The translations under genes were made by a program, and so were the position numbers. The notes under the pieces are model-generated. The model had not been told where the DNA came from, did no database searches, and was given only the letters and a program-made list of their open reading frames with translations. From CAZCVI01 sp964502145 (GTDB lineage Bacteria > Acidobacteriota > Aminicenantia > UBA2199), in NCBI GenBank assembly GCA_964502145.1, contig CAZCVI010000058.1, positions 1 through 47,578 of the forward strand: DNA of 47,578 bases. The letters run 5' to 3'. Positions 1-7,977 of the stretch are shown piece after piece; positions within the stretch are counted from its first letter, which is position 1; the number at the start of each line of letters is the position of its first letter.

Positions 1-746
1 ATTGATAATGTGCCTTTTTAACTGATAGGGGACCGCCCGAAGTCAGGAGGTCTGAGACCGTAAACACAACCGCCTTCGGGTAACCGTTAATAATATACGG
101 TTCGTATACCCACTGCTGCACTGCTTGTATTGCCGCTACTTGCAATAGTGGGTGGCCCGTGATAACACGTACTTTGGCCACCCGGCCCGAAATATCCGTC
201 ACCGCTTCCAAGATCACACTGCCTTGAACATGGGACTTTTGCGCTATCTCAGGATACAGCGGCATGATTTTTTTGATCAGCCTGGGCGGCGTCACATGGC
301 TGGGAATGGCCTGATCATTCATGCCAGAGCGATCCCGTTCAATCAAAGACGGTGCCCCAGGCACGCCTCCCACCGTCCTCTGAACCCTCCGGGTCACCAT
401 AATCATCCATATTCTCTGGCACAATCTCGTCAGGGATTTTTGAGATCGCCAACAAAGGATGCCGGGGTGCTGGTTTAAGCGCGGACTCAGGTTTATCTTT
501 GGCTGCTTCCCGGCGGTGTCCTCCTTTTGCTTTGGCTGCCGTTTGCACGGGCGCGGGTGGAGGTGCTGAAATTAATGCCACCGTTACGATTTTTAATGCC
601 GGCATATTTACACTATCACTTAATAATGGGGCCACGAATACACTGGCAAGCACCACGGCATGAACCAATAACGACATTGGAAATAACCACCACTGCGCCG
701 TGGCTTCTGGTTTCTCAATCAAACTGGCAAACATTTTGTTTTTCAT
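1..746 (-). pseudogene. tonB: TonB energy-transducer protein, frameshifted and cut by window edge
   Basis: TonB couples the proton motive force of the inner membrane to outer-membrane receptors. The N-terminal frame starts at the second of two adjacent ATGs (746) after an AGGAGG. It has a short cytoplasmic segment, one membrane helix (FPMSLLVHAVVLASVFVAPL) and a Pro/Ala/Lys-rich periplasmic linker, then stops at 339-341. A TonB C-terminal domain (VTPPRLIKKIMPLYPEIA, VQGSVILEAVTDISGRV, AIQAVQQWVYEPY) continues in another frame from about 370 down to the left edge. Dropping one base from the C3 run at 369-371 (G3 on the coding strand) joins the frames into a GGGVPGAPSLIERDR linker typical of the family. 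No stop is seen before position 1, and the residues after VVFTV do not look like the usual short TonB C-terminus. It could be a true pseudogene or a one-base assembly error. Confidence 0.8.
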
Positions 747-892
747 CATATACCTCCTGATTGTTTTTGTTTTTTTTTCTGTTACTTTTGTCTTACCCCC
801 CAATGATGTCATCATTTCATTTTCCAGACGTCCTACACCATGTTATAGGACAAAAAGAATTAAAAAAAAAATAAAAAAAAACGCAAAAGCAT

Positions 893-920
893 TTGAAACA
901 ACCAAAAATTATGATATCAT
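893..920 (+). promoter_or_regulatory. Candidate sigma-70 promoter of the kor operon
   Basis: TTGAAA (893-898), a 16-bp spacer and TATCAT (915-920) lie in an A/T-rich stretch about 170 bp upstream of the first kor gene. Both boxes are imperfect, so this is a candidate only. Confidence 0.4.
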
Positions 921-961
921 CTTTACTGCAACACAAATGACTAGTATAGCAAGCAATTTGA

Positions 962-1033
962 GGGGGACGCCCGGAATGGGTAGTTGTCCCCCAACCTGTA
1001 TGCCCTGTCCAACCGTAAGGCGAAACCCTCGCC
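962..1033 (+). promoter_or_regulatory. Structured 5' leader of the kor operon
   Basis: Two hairpins lie between the candidate promoter and korD. One is GGGGGAC (962-968) pairing with GTCCCCC (986-992); the other is GGCGA (1019-1023) pairing with TCGCC (1029-1033) around a 5-nt loop. The leader is long enough for RNA-level control, but I could not match it to a known riboswitch class. It may instead be the end of an older transcription unit. The rest of the 747-1088 gap is A/T-rich and holds nothing else I recognise. Confidence 0.35.
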
Positions 1034-1088
1034 GCATGTCTCTTTATCATGATAATTAACAATACATATCCATTATTTGAGGTGAATT

Positions 1089-1394
1089 ATGGAAAAATTT
1101 GAACGCAAGGCCAACGAAGAGGGCAAAGCCCGTCGTGAGAAAAAAAAGCCTTCTGCGAAAACCAACAAAATTACAGTCGTGCCCATCTATTGCAAGGGGT
1201 GCGGCCTATGTGTGGATGTCTGTCCCACTGGAACACTCCAATTAGAGGACAACATCGAAAGTAAATTCGGCGTGTCAGTCAAAGTTGACGCCCCGGAATA
1301 TTGCATCGGTTGCAAACTGTGCGAACAGCGCTGCCCCGATTTTGCGATATTTGTCAATTACGAGACGGAAGAAAAGAACGAGAAGAAGGTGTAA
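1089..1394 (+). CDS. korD: 2-oxoacid:ferredoxin oxidoreductase, delta (ferredoxin) subunit
   Basis: Small dicluster ferredoxin subunit, 101 aa, which passes electrons from the TPP/Fe-S catalytic core of a 2-oxoacid:ferredoxin oxidoreductase to ferredoxin. Two complete 4Fe-4S motifs are visible: CKGCGLCVDVCP and CIGCKLCEQRCP. A Lys/Glu-rich N-terminal tail of about 30 residues precedes them. The ATG follows GAGGTG with normal spacing. It is the first gene of a tight delta-alpha-beta-gamma operon; korA begins one base after its stop. The substrate (2-oxoglutarate, pyruvate or branched-chain oxoacids) cannot be fixed from sequence alone. The enzyme family is oxygen-sensitive and CoA-dependent. 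Confidence 0.9.
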   Translation: MEKFERKANEEGKARREKKKPSAKTNKITVVPIYCKGCGLCVDVCPTGTLQLEDNIESKFGVSVKVDAPEYCIGCKLCEQRCPDFAIFVNYETEEKNEKKV

Positions 1395-1395
1395 A

Positions 1396-2523
1396 ATGAG
1401 TAAGCGAGAAGTATTACAAGGAAACATTATCGCAGCGAAAGCTGCCATTGCAGCGGGATGCAATTTTTTCGCCGGGTATCCCATTACCCCTTCCTCAGAA
1501 GTAGCCCAATACATGTCACGGGTATTACCCTCATTGGGTTATGACTTTATCCAGATGGAAGATGAGATTGCCTCCCTGGGTGCCTGTATCGGTGCCTCCC
1601 TGGCTGGTAAAAAAGTGTTGACCGCTACCAGTGGTCCCGGTTTTTCCCTGATGCAAGAACACCTGGGCATGGCCGTTATGGGCGAAATCCCATTGGTCAT
1701 TATCAACGTTATGCGCGGCGGCCCTTCCACTGGACTACCCACCAAACCCGCACAAGCGGATATGATGCAAGCCCGCTGGGGTACTCACGGCGATCATCCA
1801 ATTATTGTTCTTTACCCCGCCTTTTCAGATGAAATCTACTCTGAAACCATCCGCGCCTTTAACCTGTCCGAAAAATTCTGGACACCCGTTATCCTGCTGA
1901 TGGACGAGGTTATCGGTAAAGCCCATGAAGATATTATGATCCCAGACCCCAAAACGCTCCAGATTTATATAAGCGAAGATAATAAAATTGAAGATTTGAA
2001 TATATATGACCGCAACATTGGTGAAAATCCACCCCGCGTGGATTTTTTCAAGGGTTATCCCATTCATATCGACGGTTTGGAACACGATTCTCATGGCTGG
2101 CCCACCACTGACCCGCCAACGGTTCATAAACAACAAACCCTGCGCATGCAGAAAATTTATCACTACATGGATGAGATCGTGGAGTTCAAAGAATACGAAA
2201 TGGAAGATGCCGATGTCATGATCTTCAGTTTCGGCGTATCCGCCCGTTCCTCTTTAGCCGCGGTGAAAGCCGCCCGGGAACAGGGAATTAAAGTCGGCTT
2301 GTTCCAGGCTTTAACCATCTGGCCCTTTCCTAAAAAGGCAATGCAGGACCGATTCAAGAGGATTAAAAAAATTCTTACCGTGGAAATGAACATGGGGCAA
2401 ATGAAATATGAAGTCGAGCGCATCGCCCCTGACGATGTCGATGATCGCGCCCTGTTACGGGCCAACGGCATCCCCTTCACCCCCAATGAAATTATTGATG
2501 CAGTAAAGGAGTTTTACAAATGA
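1396..2523 (+). CDS. korA: 2-oxoacid:ferredoxin oxidoreductase, alpha subunit
   Basis: Alpha subunit, 375 aa, of the four-subunit CoA-acylating 2-oxoacid:ferredoxin oxidoreductase. The pyruvate:ferredoxin oxidoreductase N-terminal fold is evident from GYPITPSSE, QMEDEIASLGACIGASLAG, TATSGPGFSLMQE and RGGPSTGLPTKPAQAD, followed by a transketolase-like C-terminal domain. The reading frame stays open upstream to 1285, but that part overlaps korD. The ATG at 1396 (MSKREVLQ), preceded by AAGGTG at the korD end, is the natural start. The stop overlaps the korB start (ATGA), indicating translational coupling. The length matches KorA/VorB-type alpha subunits without a fused gamma domain, in agreement with a separate korG. 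Confidence 0.92.
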   Translation: MSKREVLQGNIIAAKAAIAAGCNFFAGYPITPSSEVAQYMSRVLPSLGYDFIQMEDEIASLGACIGASLAGKKVLTATSGPGFSLMQEHLGMAVMGEIPLVIINVMRGGPSTGLPTKPAQADMMQARWGTHGDHPIIVLYPAFSDEIYSETIRAFNLSEKFWTPVILLMDEVIGKAHEDIMIPDPKTLQIYISEDNKIEDLNIYDRNIGENPPRVDFFKGYPIHIDGLEHDSHGWPTTDPPTVHKQQTLRMQKIYHYMDEIVEFKEYEMEDADVMIFSFGVSARSSLAAVKAAREQGIKVGLFQALTIWPFPKKAMQDRFKRIKKILTVEMNMGQMKYEVERIAPDDVDDRALLRANGIPFTPNEIIDAVKEFYK

Positions 2524-3359
2524 GAGACTATGAAAAATATATTCGCTACCGCACCTTCCCGACACCCTGGTGCCCGGGTTGTGGCGACGGTATAGTTTTA
2601 AAGGCGATTGCCATGTCGTTTGCGGAACTCGACCTGGACCCCAATGATATCATCGTGGTGGCCGGTATCGGTTGTTCGGGCCGTATGCCCACTTTCTTCA
2701 ATACCAATACCCTGCATACCACCCACGGTCGCGCACTCACTTTTGCCACTGGCATCAAGTTAGCCCGCCCCGAAAAGACAGTGGTTGTTATCTCCGGTGA
2801 TGGTGATGCATTGGCTATCGGTGGTAATCATCTGATCCACGCCGCCCGTCGTAATATCGGCATCAAAATGATCCTCATCAACAACGGCATCTATGGCATG
2901 ACCGGCGGACAGGTTTCACCCTTGACCCCCCAGCACTTCATTACCGAAACCACCCCCTATGGCAATATCGAGCCAAAATTTTTGGCCAGTGAACTCATGA
3001 TCGCTGCCCGCGCCTCCTTTGTAGCACGGGAAACCGTCACGCATATGCTGCCCCTCAAACAGGTCATTAAAAAATCCTTTCAACACAAGGGCTTTTCCGT
3101 GGTCGAAGTGATCAGCAATTGTCACATCAACCTGGGCCGCAAAAACAAGATGAAAGACCCCCTGACCATGACCAAATGGATCGAGGGGAACAGCTTTCCC
3201 AAATCCAAATTCGAACAGTTGGAACTTTCAGAACGGGAAGGGAAATTCCCCGTGGGCATATTAGCTGAAGACAAAGAACGGCTGGAATATACCGAGCTGT
3301 ACTATCAACATATCGTACCTACTGCCAAAGAAAGAGCGGCAGCAGTGGAAACGGAGTGA
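2520..3359 (+). CDS. korB: 2-oxoacid:ferredoxin oxidoreductase, beta (TPP-binding) subunit
   Basis: Beta subunit, 279 aa, carrying thiamine diphosphate and the catalytic 4Fe-4S cluster. Visible features are the N-terminal WCPGCGDG, the GIGCSGR turn and the TPP/Mg motif GDGDALAIGGNHLIHAARRN running to NNGIYGMTGGQ. Cys residues for the cluster lie in CPGCGD, GCSG and later in SNCH. It overlaps korA by four bases and is followed seven bases later by korG, so the subunits are expected to be made in equal amounts. Confidence 0.92.
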   Translation: MRDYEKYIRYRTFPTPWCPGCGDGIVLKAIAMSFAELDLDPNDIIVVAGIGCSGRMPTFFNTNTLHTTHGRALTFATGIKLARPEKTVVVISGDGDALAIGGNHLIHAARRNIGIKMILINNGIYGMTGGQVSPLTPQHFITETTPYGNIEPKFLASELMIAARASFVARETVTHMLPLKQVIKKSFQHKGFSVVEVISNCHINLGRKNKMKDPLTMTKWIEGNSFPKSKFEQLELSEREGKFPVGILAEDKERLEYTELYYQHIVPTAKERAAAVETE

Positions 3360-3366
3360 GGACAAC

Positions 3367-3900
3367 ATGAGCAGGTATGAAATAAGATATGGAGCAGTGG
3401 GTGGCCAGGGTATTATTACCGCCGGCGCCCTGTTGGTGGATATCGCGGTTAAGATGGAAGATAAATTCGCCCTGGAAAGTCCCACCTATACAGCCACGGT
3501 ACGTGGTGGCCCGACCAAGGTGGACATCATTATTTCCGACGAACGAATACTCTTTCCCCAGGCCAGTGCCATTGATTTTATGGTCTGTACCTTTCAAAAG
3601 CCTTTCGATCTCTACAGAAGCCGTCTAAAAGACGATGCTATCGTCGTAGTGGATTGCAACCTGGTAAAAGACCTGGGTGATACGCGCAACTGGAAACTCT
3701 ACCAGGTGCCGATTATCAATGAAACCAAGAAACAAGTGGGAAACATCGTGTTGACTTCGGTAGTCACCCTGGCTATGACGCAGAAACTGACCAATATTAT
3801 CAATTACGATAATATGATGGCTTTTATTAAAGAGTGGGCTCCCAAAGACTTTCTGGAATTAAACTTGCGTGCCGTGGAAGTGGGCATGTCACTGGTGTAA
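3367..3900 (+). CDS. korG: 2-oxoacid:ferredoxin oxidoreductase, gamma subunit
   Basis: Gamma subunit, 177 aa, of the POR/KOR gamma fold that closes the CoA site of the alpha-beta core. The family's glycine-rich start is clear (GAVGGQGIITAGALLVDIA), followed by ESPTYTATVRGGPTKVDIIIS. It is the last of the four kor genes (order D-A-B-G). The start ATG follows GTGAGGACAAC at the korB end. tyrS begins two bases after its stop, so the tRNA synthetase probably rides on the same message. Confidence 0.9.
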   Translation: MSRYEIRYGAVGGQGIITAGALLVDIAVKMEDKFALESPTYTATVRGGPTKVDIIISDERILFPQASAIDFMVCTFQKPFDLYRSRLKDDAIVVVDCNLVKDLGDTRNWKLYQVPIINETKKQVGNIVLTSVVTLAMTQKLTNIINYDNMMAFIKEWAPKDFLELNLRAVEVGMSLV

Positions 3901-3902
3901 CT

Positions 3903-5189
3903 TTGAAATTAAATTTTGTCGAAGAACTGGAATGGCGCGGCATGATACACGATATCATGCCGGGCACCAGCCAACTACTGGAAAAAGAGCGAATTTCGGC
4001 CTATGTGGGGATCGACCCGACTGCCGATTCTCTCCATATCGGCCATCTTGTTAGTGTGATGATGCTCAAGCATTTACAACTGGCCGGGCACAAGCCCATC
4101 GCTCTGGTGGGCGGTGCCACCGGTATGATCGGCGATCCCTCCGGCAAATCAGAGGAAAGAAAGCTACTGGACGAAGAGGTGCTCCGCCATAATCAGGAGT
4201 GCATTAAAACCCAGTTACTTAAGTTCCTTGATTTTAACCCCAACCTGGAAAATGGCGCCGAGCTGGTCAACAATTACGATTGGATGAAAGAGTTCAGCTT
4301 CCTCTCCTTTTTACGGGATGTTGGCAAGTATCTCTCGGTTAATTATATGATGGCCAAGGATTCCGTGCAAAAGCGTTTGGAAACCGGGCTCTCTTTCACC
4401 GAGTTTTCCTATCAACTCGTGCAAGGCTATGATTTTTACCATTTATATACCACCAAGAACTGCAAGTTACAAATGGGCGGTTCCGATCAGTGGGGGAATA
4501 TTACCGCGGGCACCGAGTTGATTCGCCGTAAATGCGGCGGTGAAGGTTTTGCCCTCACCTGCCCGTTGATCACCAAGGCGGATGGTGGTAAATTCGGAAA
4601 AACCGAGTCTGGCAATGTCTGGCTCGACCCAAGGTATACCTCTCCCTACCGGTTCTACCAGTTCTGGCTCAATGTCTCTGATGTTGATGCTGAGAAGTAT
4701 ATCAAGATTTTCACCTTGTTATCCAAGCAGGCAGTCGAACAATTGGTCATTGAGCATCAACAAGCTCCGCACCTGCGTCTCTTGCAAAAGAAGCTAGGTG
4801 AAGAAGTGACCCGTATGGTGCATTCTCCCGAGGATTATGAGACCGCGGTCGAAGCCGCGCAGATTTTATTTGGCAAGGGGACAGCCGAGTCATTGAAGAA
4901 GTTGTCTGAAGCCGATTTTATGTCCGTGTTTGAAGGCGTGCCCCAATTTGAAATTTCCAACGCCCAATTAACCGCTGGCATTAATATCGTCGAACTCTTG
5001 GTTACCCTTTCCCAGGTATTTCCTTCCAAGGGCGAAGCACGGCGTATGCTGGCAGGCGGCGGGGTCAGTCTCAATAAAGAGAAAGTTCCCAATGAACACG
5101 TGGTTGTAAAAACCGAGGCCCTCTTGAACGGGAAATATATCTTGATCCAAAAAGGAAAAAAGAACTATTTCCTCTTTAAAGCCGTATAA
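3903..5189 (+). CDS. tyrS: Tyrosyl-tRNA synthetase
   Basis: Class I aminoacyl-tRNA synthetase, 428 aa, charging tRNA-Tyr. The HIGH signature is in PTADSLHIGHL, the KMSKS-equivalent is KFGKTESG, and the tyrosine-binding segment GGSDQWGNI is intact. A C-terminal S4 RNA-binding domain is seen (AGGGVSLNKEKV). I place the start at TTG 3903 (MKLNFVEELEWRGMIHD), which aligns with the normal N-terminus of the family. The open frame upstream to 3834 lies inside korG and has no family-like residues. There is no strong ribosome site; initiation is probably coupled to the korG stop two bases upstream. Confidence 0.9.
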   Translation: MKLNFVEELEWRGMIHDIMPGTSQLLEKERISAYVGIDPTADSLHIGHLVSVMMLKHLQLAGHKPIALVGGATGMIGDPSGKSEERKLLDEEVLRHNQECIKTQLLKFLDFNPNLENGAELVNNYDWMKEFSFLSFLRDVGKYLSVNYMMAKDSVQKRLETGLSFTEFSYQLVQGYDFYHLYTTKNCKLQMGGSDQWGNITAGTELIRRKCGGEGFALTCPLITKADGGKFGKTESGNVWLDPRYTSPYRFYQFWLNVSDVDAEKYIKIFTLLSKQAVEQLVIEHQQAPHLRLLQKKLGEEVTRMVHSPEDYETAVEAAQILFGKGTAESLKKLSEADFMSVFEGVPQFEISNAQLTAGINIVELLVTLSQVFPSKGEARRMLAGGGVSLNKEKVPNEHVVVKTEALLNGKYILIQKGKKNYFLFKAV

Positions 5190-5273
5190 CTCTTAAAAAA
5201 CTCTTAGTAACTCTGTTTGTACCTTTTTTTGTAAAATCTGTGGTAATCTGTTTTTAATAAAAAGGAGTGTTCA

Positions 5274-6749
5274 ATGAACGAATTCAAGCAAAAGTTAAAT
5301 GATTCCGCGGCCATGAGATGGAGCATGTTAAGCTTGGTCGCCGTGATTATGTTTGCCACCTATTACATCAACGACATTTTTTCCGGGATGAAAGGTATCA
5401 TGGAAACCCAGCTCAAAATGAGCAGCAGCGATTACGGCTTGCTCCTGGGTTCCGTCGGTTTTTTTAATACCATCGGCATGATTATTGTCGGTGGCATTAT
5501 TCTGGATAAACTGGGGGTTCGTAGGACAGGCGTCGCCTTTGTTGGTATTGCCACCCTCGGTTCCTTTCTGATCGCGTATGGTGGCAGCAGCTATTTTGTG
5601 AATGGTGGTTTCGGCTATCAATTCATGGGCTCTTTTTTGCCCCAGTATTCCCCCCAGTTGAAGGTGATGATCTTGGGGCGATTGCTTTTCGGGTTGGGTT
5701 TGGAAACCTGTTGCGTGTTAGTGCAAACCGTCGTGGTCAAGTGGTTTAAAGGCAAAGAATTGGCTTTGGCTTTTGCCATTAACATGGGTGTCGGTCGTCT
5801 TGGTTCTGCTTCTGCCATCATGTTAGCCCCTGTTTTGGCCGGGTCCATGGTCGGGAATCTTTATCCCAGCTTCCCCACCGTGTTGTGGTTCGGTTTTGGT
5901 TTGGCTGCTATTGCTATGTTGTCCTTCCTTGTTTATACCATCTTTGATATCAAGATGGACAAACAACTCGCAGAACTCGGTGAAGTCGAGGAAGCTGCCA
6001 AATCCAGCGAACAAAAAGCCACGGAAAAAGCCGTTGCTGATAAAGCCGCCGCAGATGCAAAAGGCGGGTTTATGCCCTGGTTACGCAGCACTGGTTTAAT
6101 TGATCTCTTGACCAATAAATCCTTTCTTTATATTACCGCCCTGTGTGTCACCTTCTATGCCGCTGTATTCCCTTTTATGGGCTATGCCACCGATATGCTG
6201 GTCAATAAATTCGGTTTTGAAACCAAAGTGGCCGCCAAGGTAACCGGTTTTATTCCTATCGGAGCCATCGTGTTTACCGTGATCTTCGGACGATTGGTCG
6301 ATAAAAAAGGCAAGAGTGCCTCGTTGATGATTATTGGCTCATTGTTATTGATTTGTGCCCACTTGACCCTGTCATTAACCATGCTCCCCCCTTACATCGC
6401 CCTGTTTGCCCTTGGTGTGGCCTTTTCCCTTGTGCCCGCCGCCATGTGGCCATCCGTGACTAAAATTGTCGTGGAAAGAAGACTCGGATTGGCGTATTCC
6501 ATGATGTTTACCATCCAGAATTGGGGTTTAATGATGTTCTTCTACCTGATCGGAAAAGTGTTGGAAGTGACCAACCCTGGTATTACCGCCCAGATGATTG
6601 ATGCCAAGCAGGCCACCTATAATTATACCACGGCTATCTTGATGTTGGCCTTCCTCGGTTTGGCCGGTATGCTTTTTGCGTTCCTCTTAAAACGGGAAGA
6701 CAAAGTCTCCGGCTTTGGACTGGAACTTCCTTCCAGTATGAAAAAGTAA
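5274..6749 (+). CDS. Major facilitator superfamily transporter
   Basis: Twelve-helix MFS permease, 491 aa. The motif-A-like loop GGIILDKLGVRRTG lies between helices 2 and 3, and a second, FGRLVDKKGKSAS, lies in the C-terminal half, as expected for the duplicated fold. The central cytoplasmic loop (roughly residues 225-265) is charged and Ala/Lys/Glu-rich and may form a short coiled coil. The ATG follows AAAGGAG. It stands alone after a gap of 84 bp. The substrate is not recognisable; small organic anions or nitrate-type substrates are possible by general family resemblance only. Confidence 0.85.
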   Translation: MNEFKQKLNDSAAMRWSMLSLVAVIMFATYYINDIFSGMKGIMETQLKMSSSDYGLLLGSVGFFNTIGMIIVGGIILDKLGVRRTGVAFVGIATLGSFLIAYGGSSYFVNGGFGYQFMGSFLPQYSPQLKVMILGRLLFGLGLETCCVLVQTVVVKWFKGKELALAFAINMGVGRLGSASAIMLAPVLAGSMVGNLYPSFPTVLWFGFGLAAIAMLSFLVYTIFDIKMDKQLAELGEVEEAAKSSEQKATEKAVADKAAADAKGGFMPWLRSTGLIDLLTNKSFLYITALCVTFYAAVFPFMGYATDMLVNKFGFETKVAAKVTGFIPIGAIVFTVIFGRLVDKKGKSASLMIIGSLLLICAHLTLSLTMLPPYIALFALGVAFSLVPAAMWPSVTKIVVERRLGLAYSMMFTIQNWGLMMFFYLIGKVLEVTNPGITAQMIDAKQATYNYTTAILMLAFLGLAGMLFAFLLKREDKVSGFGLELPSSMKK

Positions 6750-6784
6750 TATTAAAGTAATATTGAAGTAATGTGAATATAGCG

Positions 6785-6816
6785 CAGGCCAGACGATCAA
6801 ACCATCGTCTGGCCTG
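6785..6816. terminator. Hairpin between convergent MFS and ytxJ genes
   Basis: A perfect 13-bp stem, CAGGCCAGACGAT (6785-6797) with ATCGTCTGGCCTG (6804-6816), encloses a 6-nt loop. It lies between the stop codons of two convergent genes, the usual place for a bidirectional terminator. No clear U-run follows on either strand. Confidence 0.6.
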
Positions 6817-6820
6817 TGCC

Positions 6821-7117
6821 CTACATATTCTGCAATGCCGTTTTGATCCCCGCTTCAGTGATAGCGCGGTGCGATGCCGACCAGATCACTTGGTTCGCAT
6901 CCGTGGCAAGAATAATTTGCGGAGATTCGTGTTGGATGCCCAATTGCGTCTCAATTTCATTGGAACGGGGTCGATTCGAGATCACGTCGATTAATTCATA
7001 ATCAAATTTAAACTCCCCGCTCTCTTCATTGTGCCTTAAAAAACGATCCATCTCAATCTTTGCCCCCGCACTGATCGGGCAGCGGGTGGAATGCTTAAAA
7101 TATATCTTTACGCTCAT
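6821..7117 (-). CDS. ytxJ: Monothiol bacilliredoxin-like protein, YtxJ/BrxC family (DUF2847)
   Basis: Small thioredoxin-fold protein, 98 aa. The family signature is an N-terminal KHSTRCPISA with a single active-site Cys in a TRCPIS context, followed by the DVISNRPRSNEIE segment and the cis-Pro region HESPQIIL. YtxJ proteins are associated with bacillithiol and are thought to remove it from modified proteins. The start is the ATG at 7117 because AGGAGGTTCAC immediately precedes it; the frame is open a further seven codons upstream. It is convergent with the MFS gene and separated from it by a strong hairpin. The gene suggests the host makes bacillithiol, though no bsh gene is in the window. 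Confidence 0.85.
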   Translation of the reverse strand: MSVKIYFKHSTRCPISAGAKIEMDRFLRHNEESGEFKFDYELIDVISNRPRSNEIETQLGIQHESPQIILATDANQVIWSASHRAITEAGIKTALQNM

Positions 7118-7305
7118 GTGAACCTCCTTTTTGGTCATTCAATCGGCAATAATCCAAAAGACTATTCTCCAATAAATCCCATTTATTTTCAAGAGCTACC
7201 GGGAAAAAAAATAAAATTAACTGTAAAATTAACTGGAAAACCCGCGTCAACAGCAAGAGTGTGTGCAAAAAAAAGAATTCTCTGGAAAAAAAGTAACGTT
7301 ACCTG

Positions 7306-7334
7306 TTGACATCCACTGAGAAATGAGGTATTAT
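7306..7334 (+). promoter_or_regulatory. Strong promoter of the tRNA-tRNA-tmRNA block
   Basis: TTGACA (7306-7311), a 17-bp spacer and TATTAT (7329-7334) end about 20 bp before tRNA-Val. This is near-consensus sigma-70 architecture, fitting for stable RNAs. Confidence 0.75.
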
Positions 7335-7354
7335 TCTAAATGTCAATACTGGTT

Positions 7355-7427
7355 GGGTGGTTAGCTCAGCTGGTAGAGCATCGGTTTTACACGCCGAGGG
7401 TCAGAGGTTCAAGTCCTCTACCACCCA
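7355..7427 (+). tRNA. tRNA-Val (anticodon TAC)
   Basis: Full cloverleaf: acceptor GGGTGGT/ACCACCC, D-arm GCTCAGCTGGTAGAGC, anticodon stem TCGGT/GCCGA around TTTACAC (anticodon TAC) and T-arm AGAGGTTCAAGTCCTCT. CCA is not encoded. Confidence 0.95.
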
Positions 7428-7446
7428 TGTGGTAAGTAATAGGAAT

Positions 7447-7523
7447 GGGGTCGTAGTTCAGTCGGTTAGAACGCTGGCCTGTCACGTCAGAGGTCGCGAG
7501 TTCGAGTCTCGTCGGCCCCGCCA
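7447..7523 (+). tRNA. tRNA-Asp (anticodon GTC)
   Basis: Full cloverleaf: acceptor GGGGTCG/CGGCCCC, D-arm GTTCAGTCGGTTAGAAC, anticodon loop CTGTCAC (anticodon GTC) and T-arm CGCGAGTTCGAGTCTCG. The 3' CCA is encoded, unlike the neighbouring tRNA-Val. Confidence 0.95.
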
Positions 7524-7575
7524 TTACCTTCGCTCGTGTAACAAACCGGAGCATTAGCACCGGCTTTTTGAAGAC

Positions 7576-7922
7576 GGGGGCGAAATGGGTTCGACAGTAT
7601 TGATGAGGTTAAAGTTGCAGGTTGAGTCGAGTTACTCACTAAACAGCTCATAAACAATAAAAGCAAATCAATTACCACTCGCAGCGTAAGAGATTACGTT
7701 GCCGTTCTCACTGCCCTTTCCTGTGGGGTTTTGAGGGCGTCACTTAGCAGGATATAACTTGGTGGATCTGCCTTTTGTTCACCTTGGATGAAAAACCAAG
7801 AGGGTCGATCGTTCGGGTTTTTGCTTGTTTTTCACCGGCGGTTGTATTAAAACAAAATATGTCTGTAGATGCTTTAATCGGGTCTTTATTGGACGCGGGT
7901 TCGATTCCCGCCGCCTCCACCA
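7576..7922 (+). ncRNA. ssrA: Transfer-messenger RNA (tmRNA)
   Basis: tmRNA rescues stalled ribosomes and tags the unfinished protein for degradation. The 5' end GGGGGCGAAATGGGTTCGAC and the 3' end CGCGGGTTCGATTCCCGCC-GCCTCCACCA are the hallmark tRNA-like halves; GGGGGCG pairs with CGCCTCC, and CCA is encoded. The tag frame probably resumes at GCA 7663 and reads A-N-Q-L-P-L-A-A, then TAA at 7687-7689. That tag is short but ends in the normal LAA-type degron. The exact resume codon is inferred. It lies downstream of two tRNAs and shares their promoter. Confidence 0.93.
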
Positions 7923-7977
7923 TCACCATGAATAGATAGTGGAAAATATTTTGTAGGTCACCAGTGATTGCAACTGA

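Noticed and set aside
152..478. 108-codon plus-strand frame at the left edge
   Set aside because: It lies over the TonB sequence on the other strand and has no family features.
962..1033. A named riboswitch or T-box before korD
   Set aside because: Hairpins are present, but I could not match the conserved core of any class, so no class is claimed.
7487..7678. Minus-strand reading frame ending in ADETRTRDL
   Set aside because: It is antisense to tRNA-Asp and the tmRNA; this peptide ending is a well-known false gene arising from RNA genes.
7744..7929. Minus-strand reading frame with AAGIEPAS
   Set aside because: Antisense of the tmRNA 3' end; another classic spurious protein.
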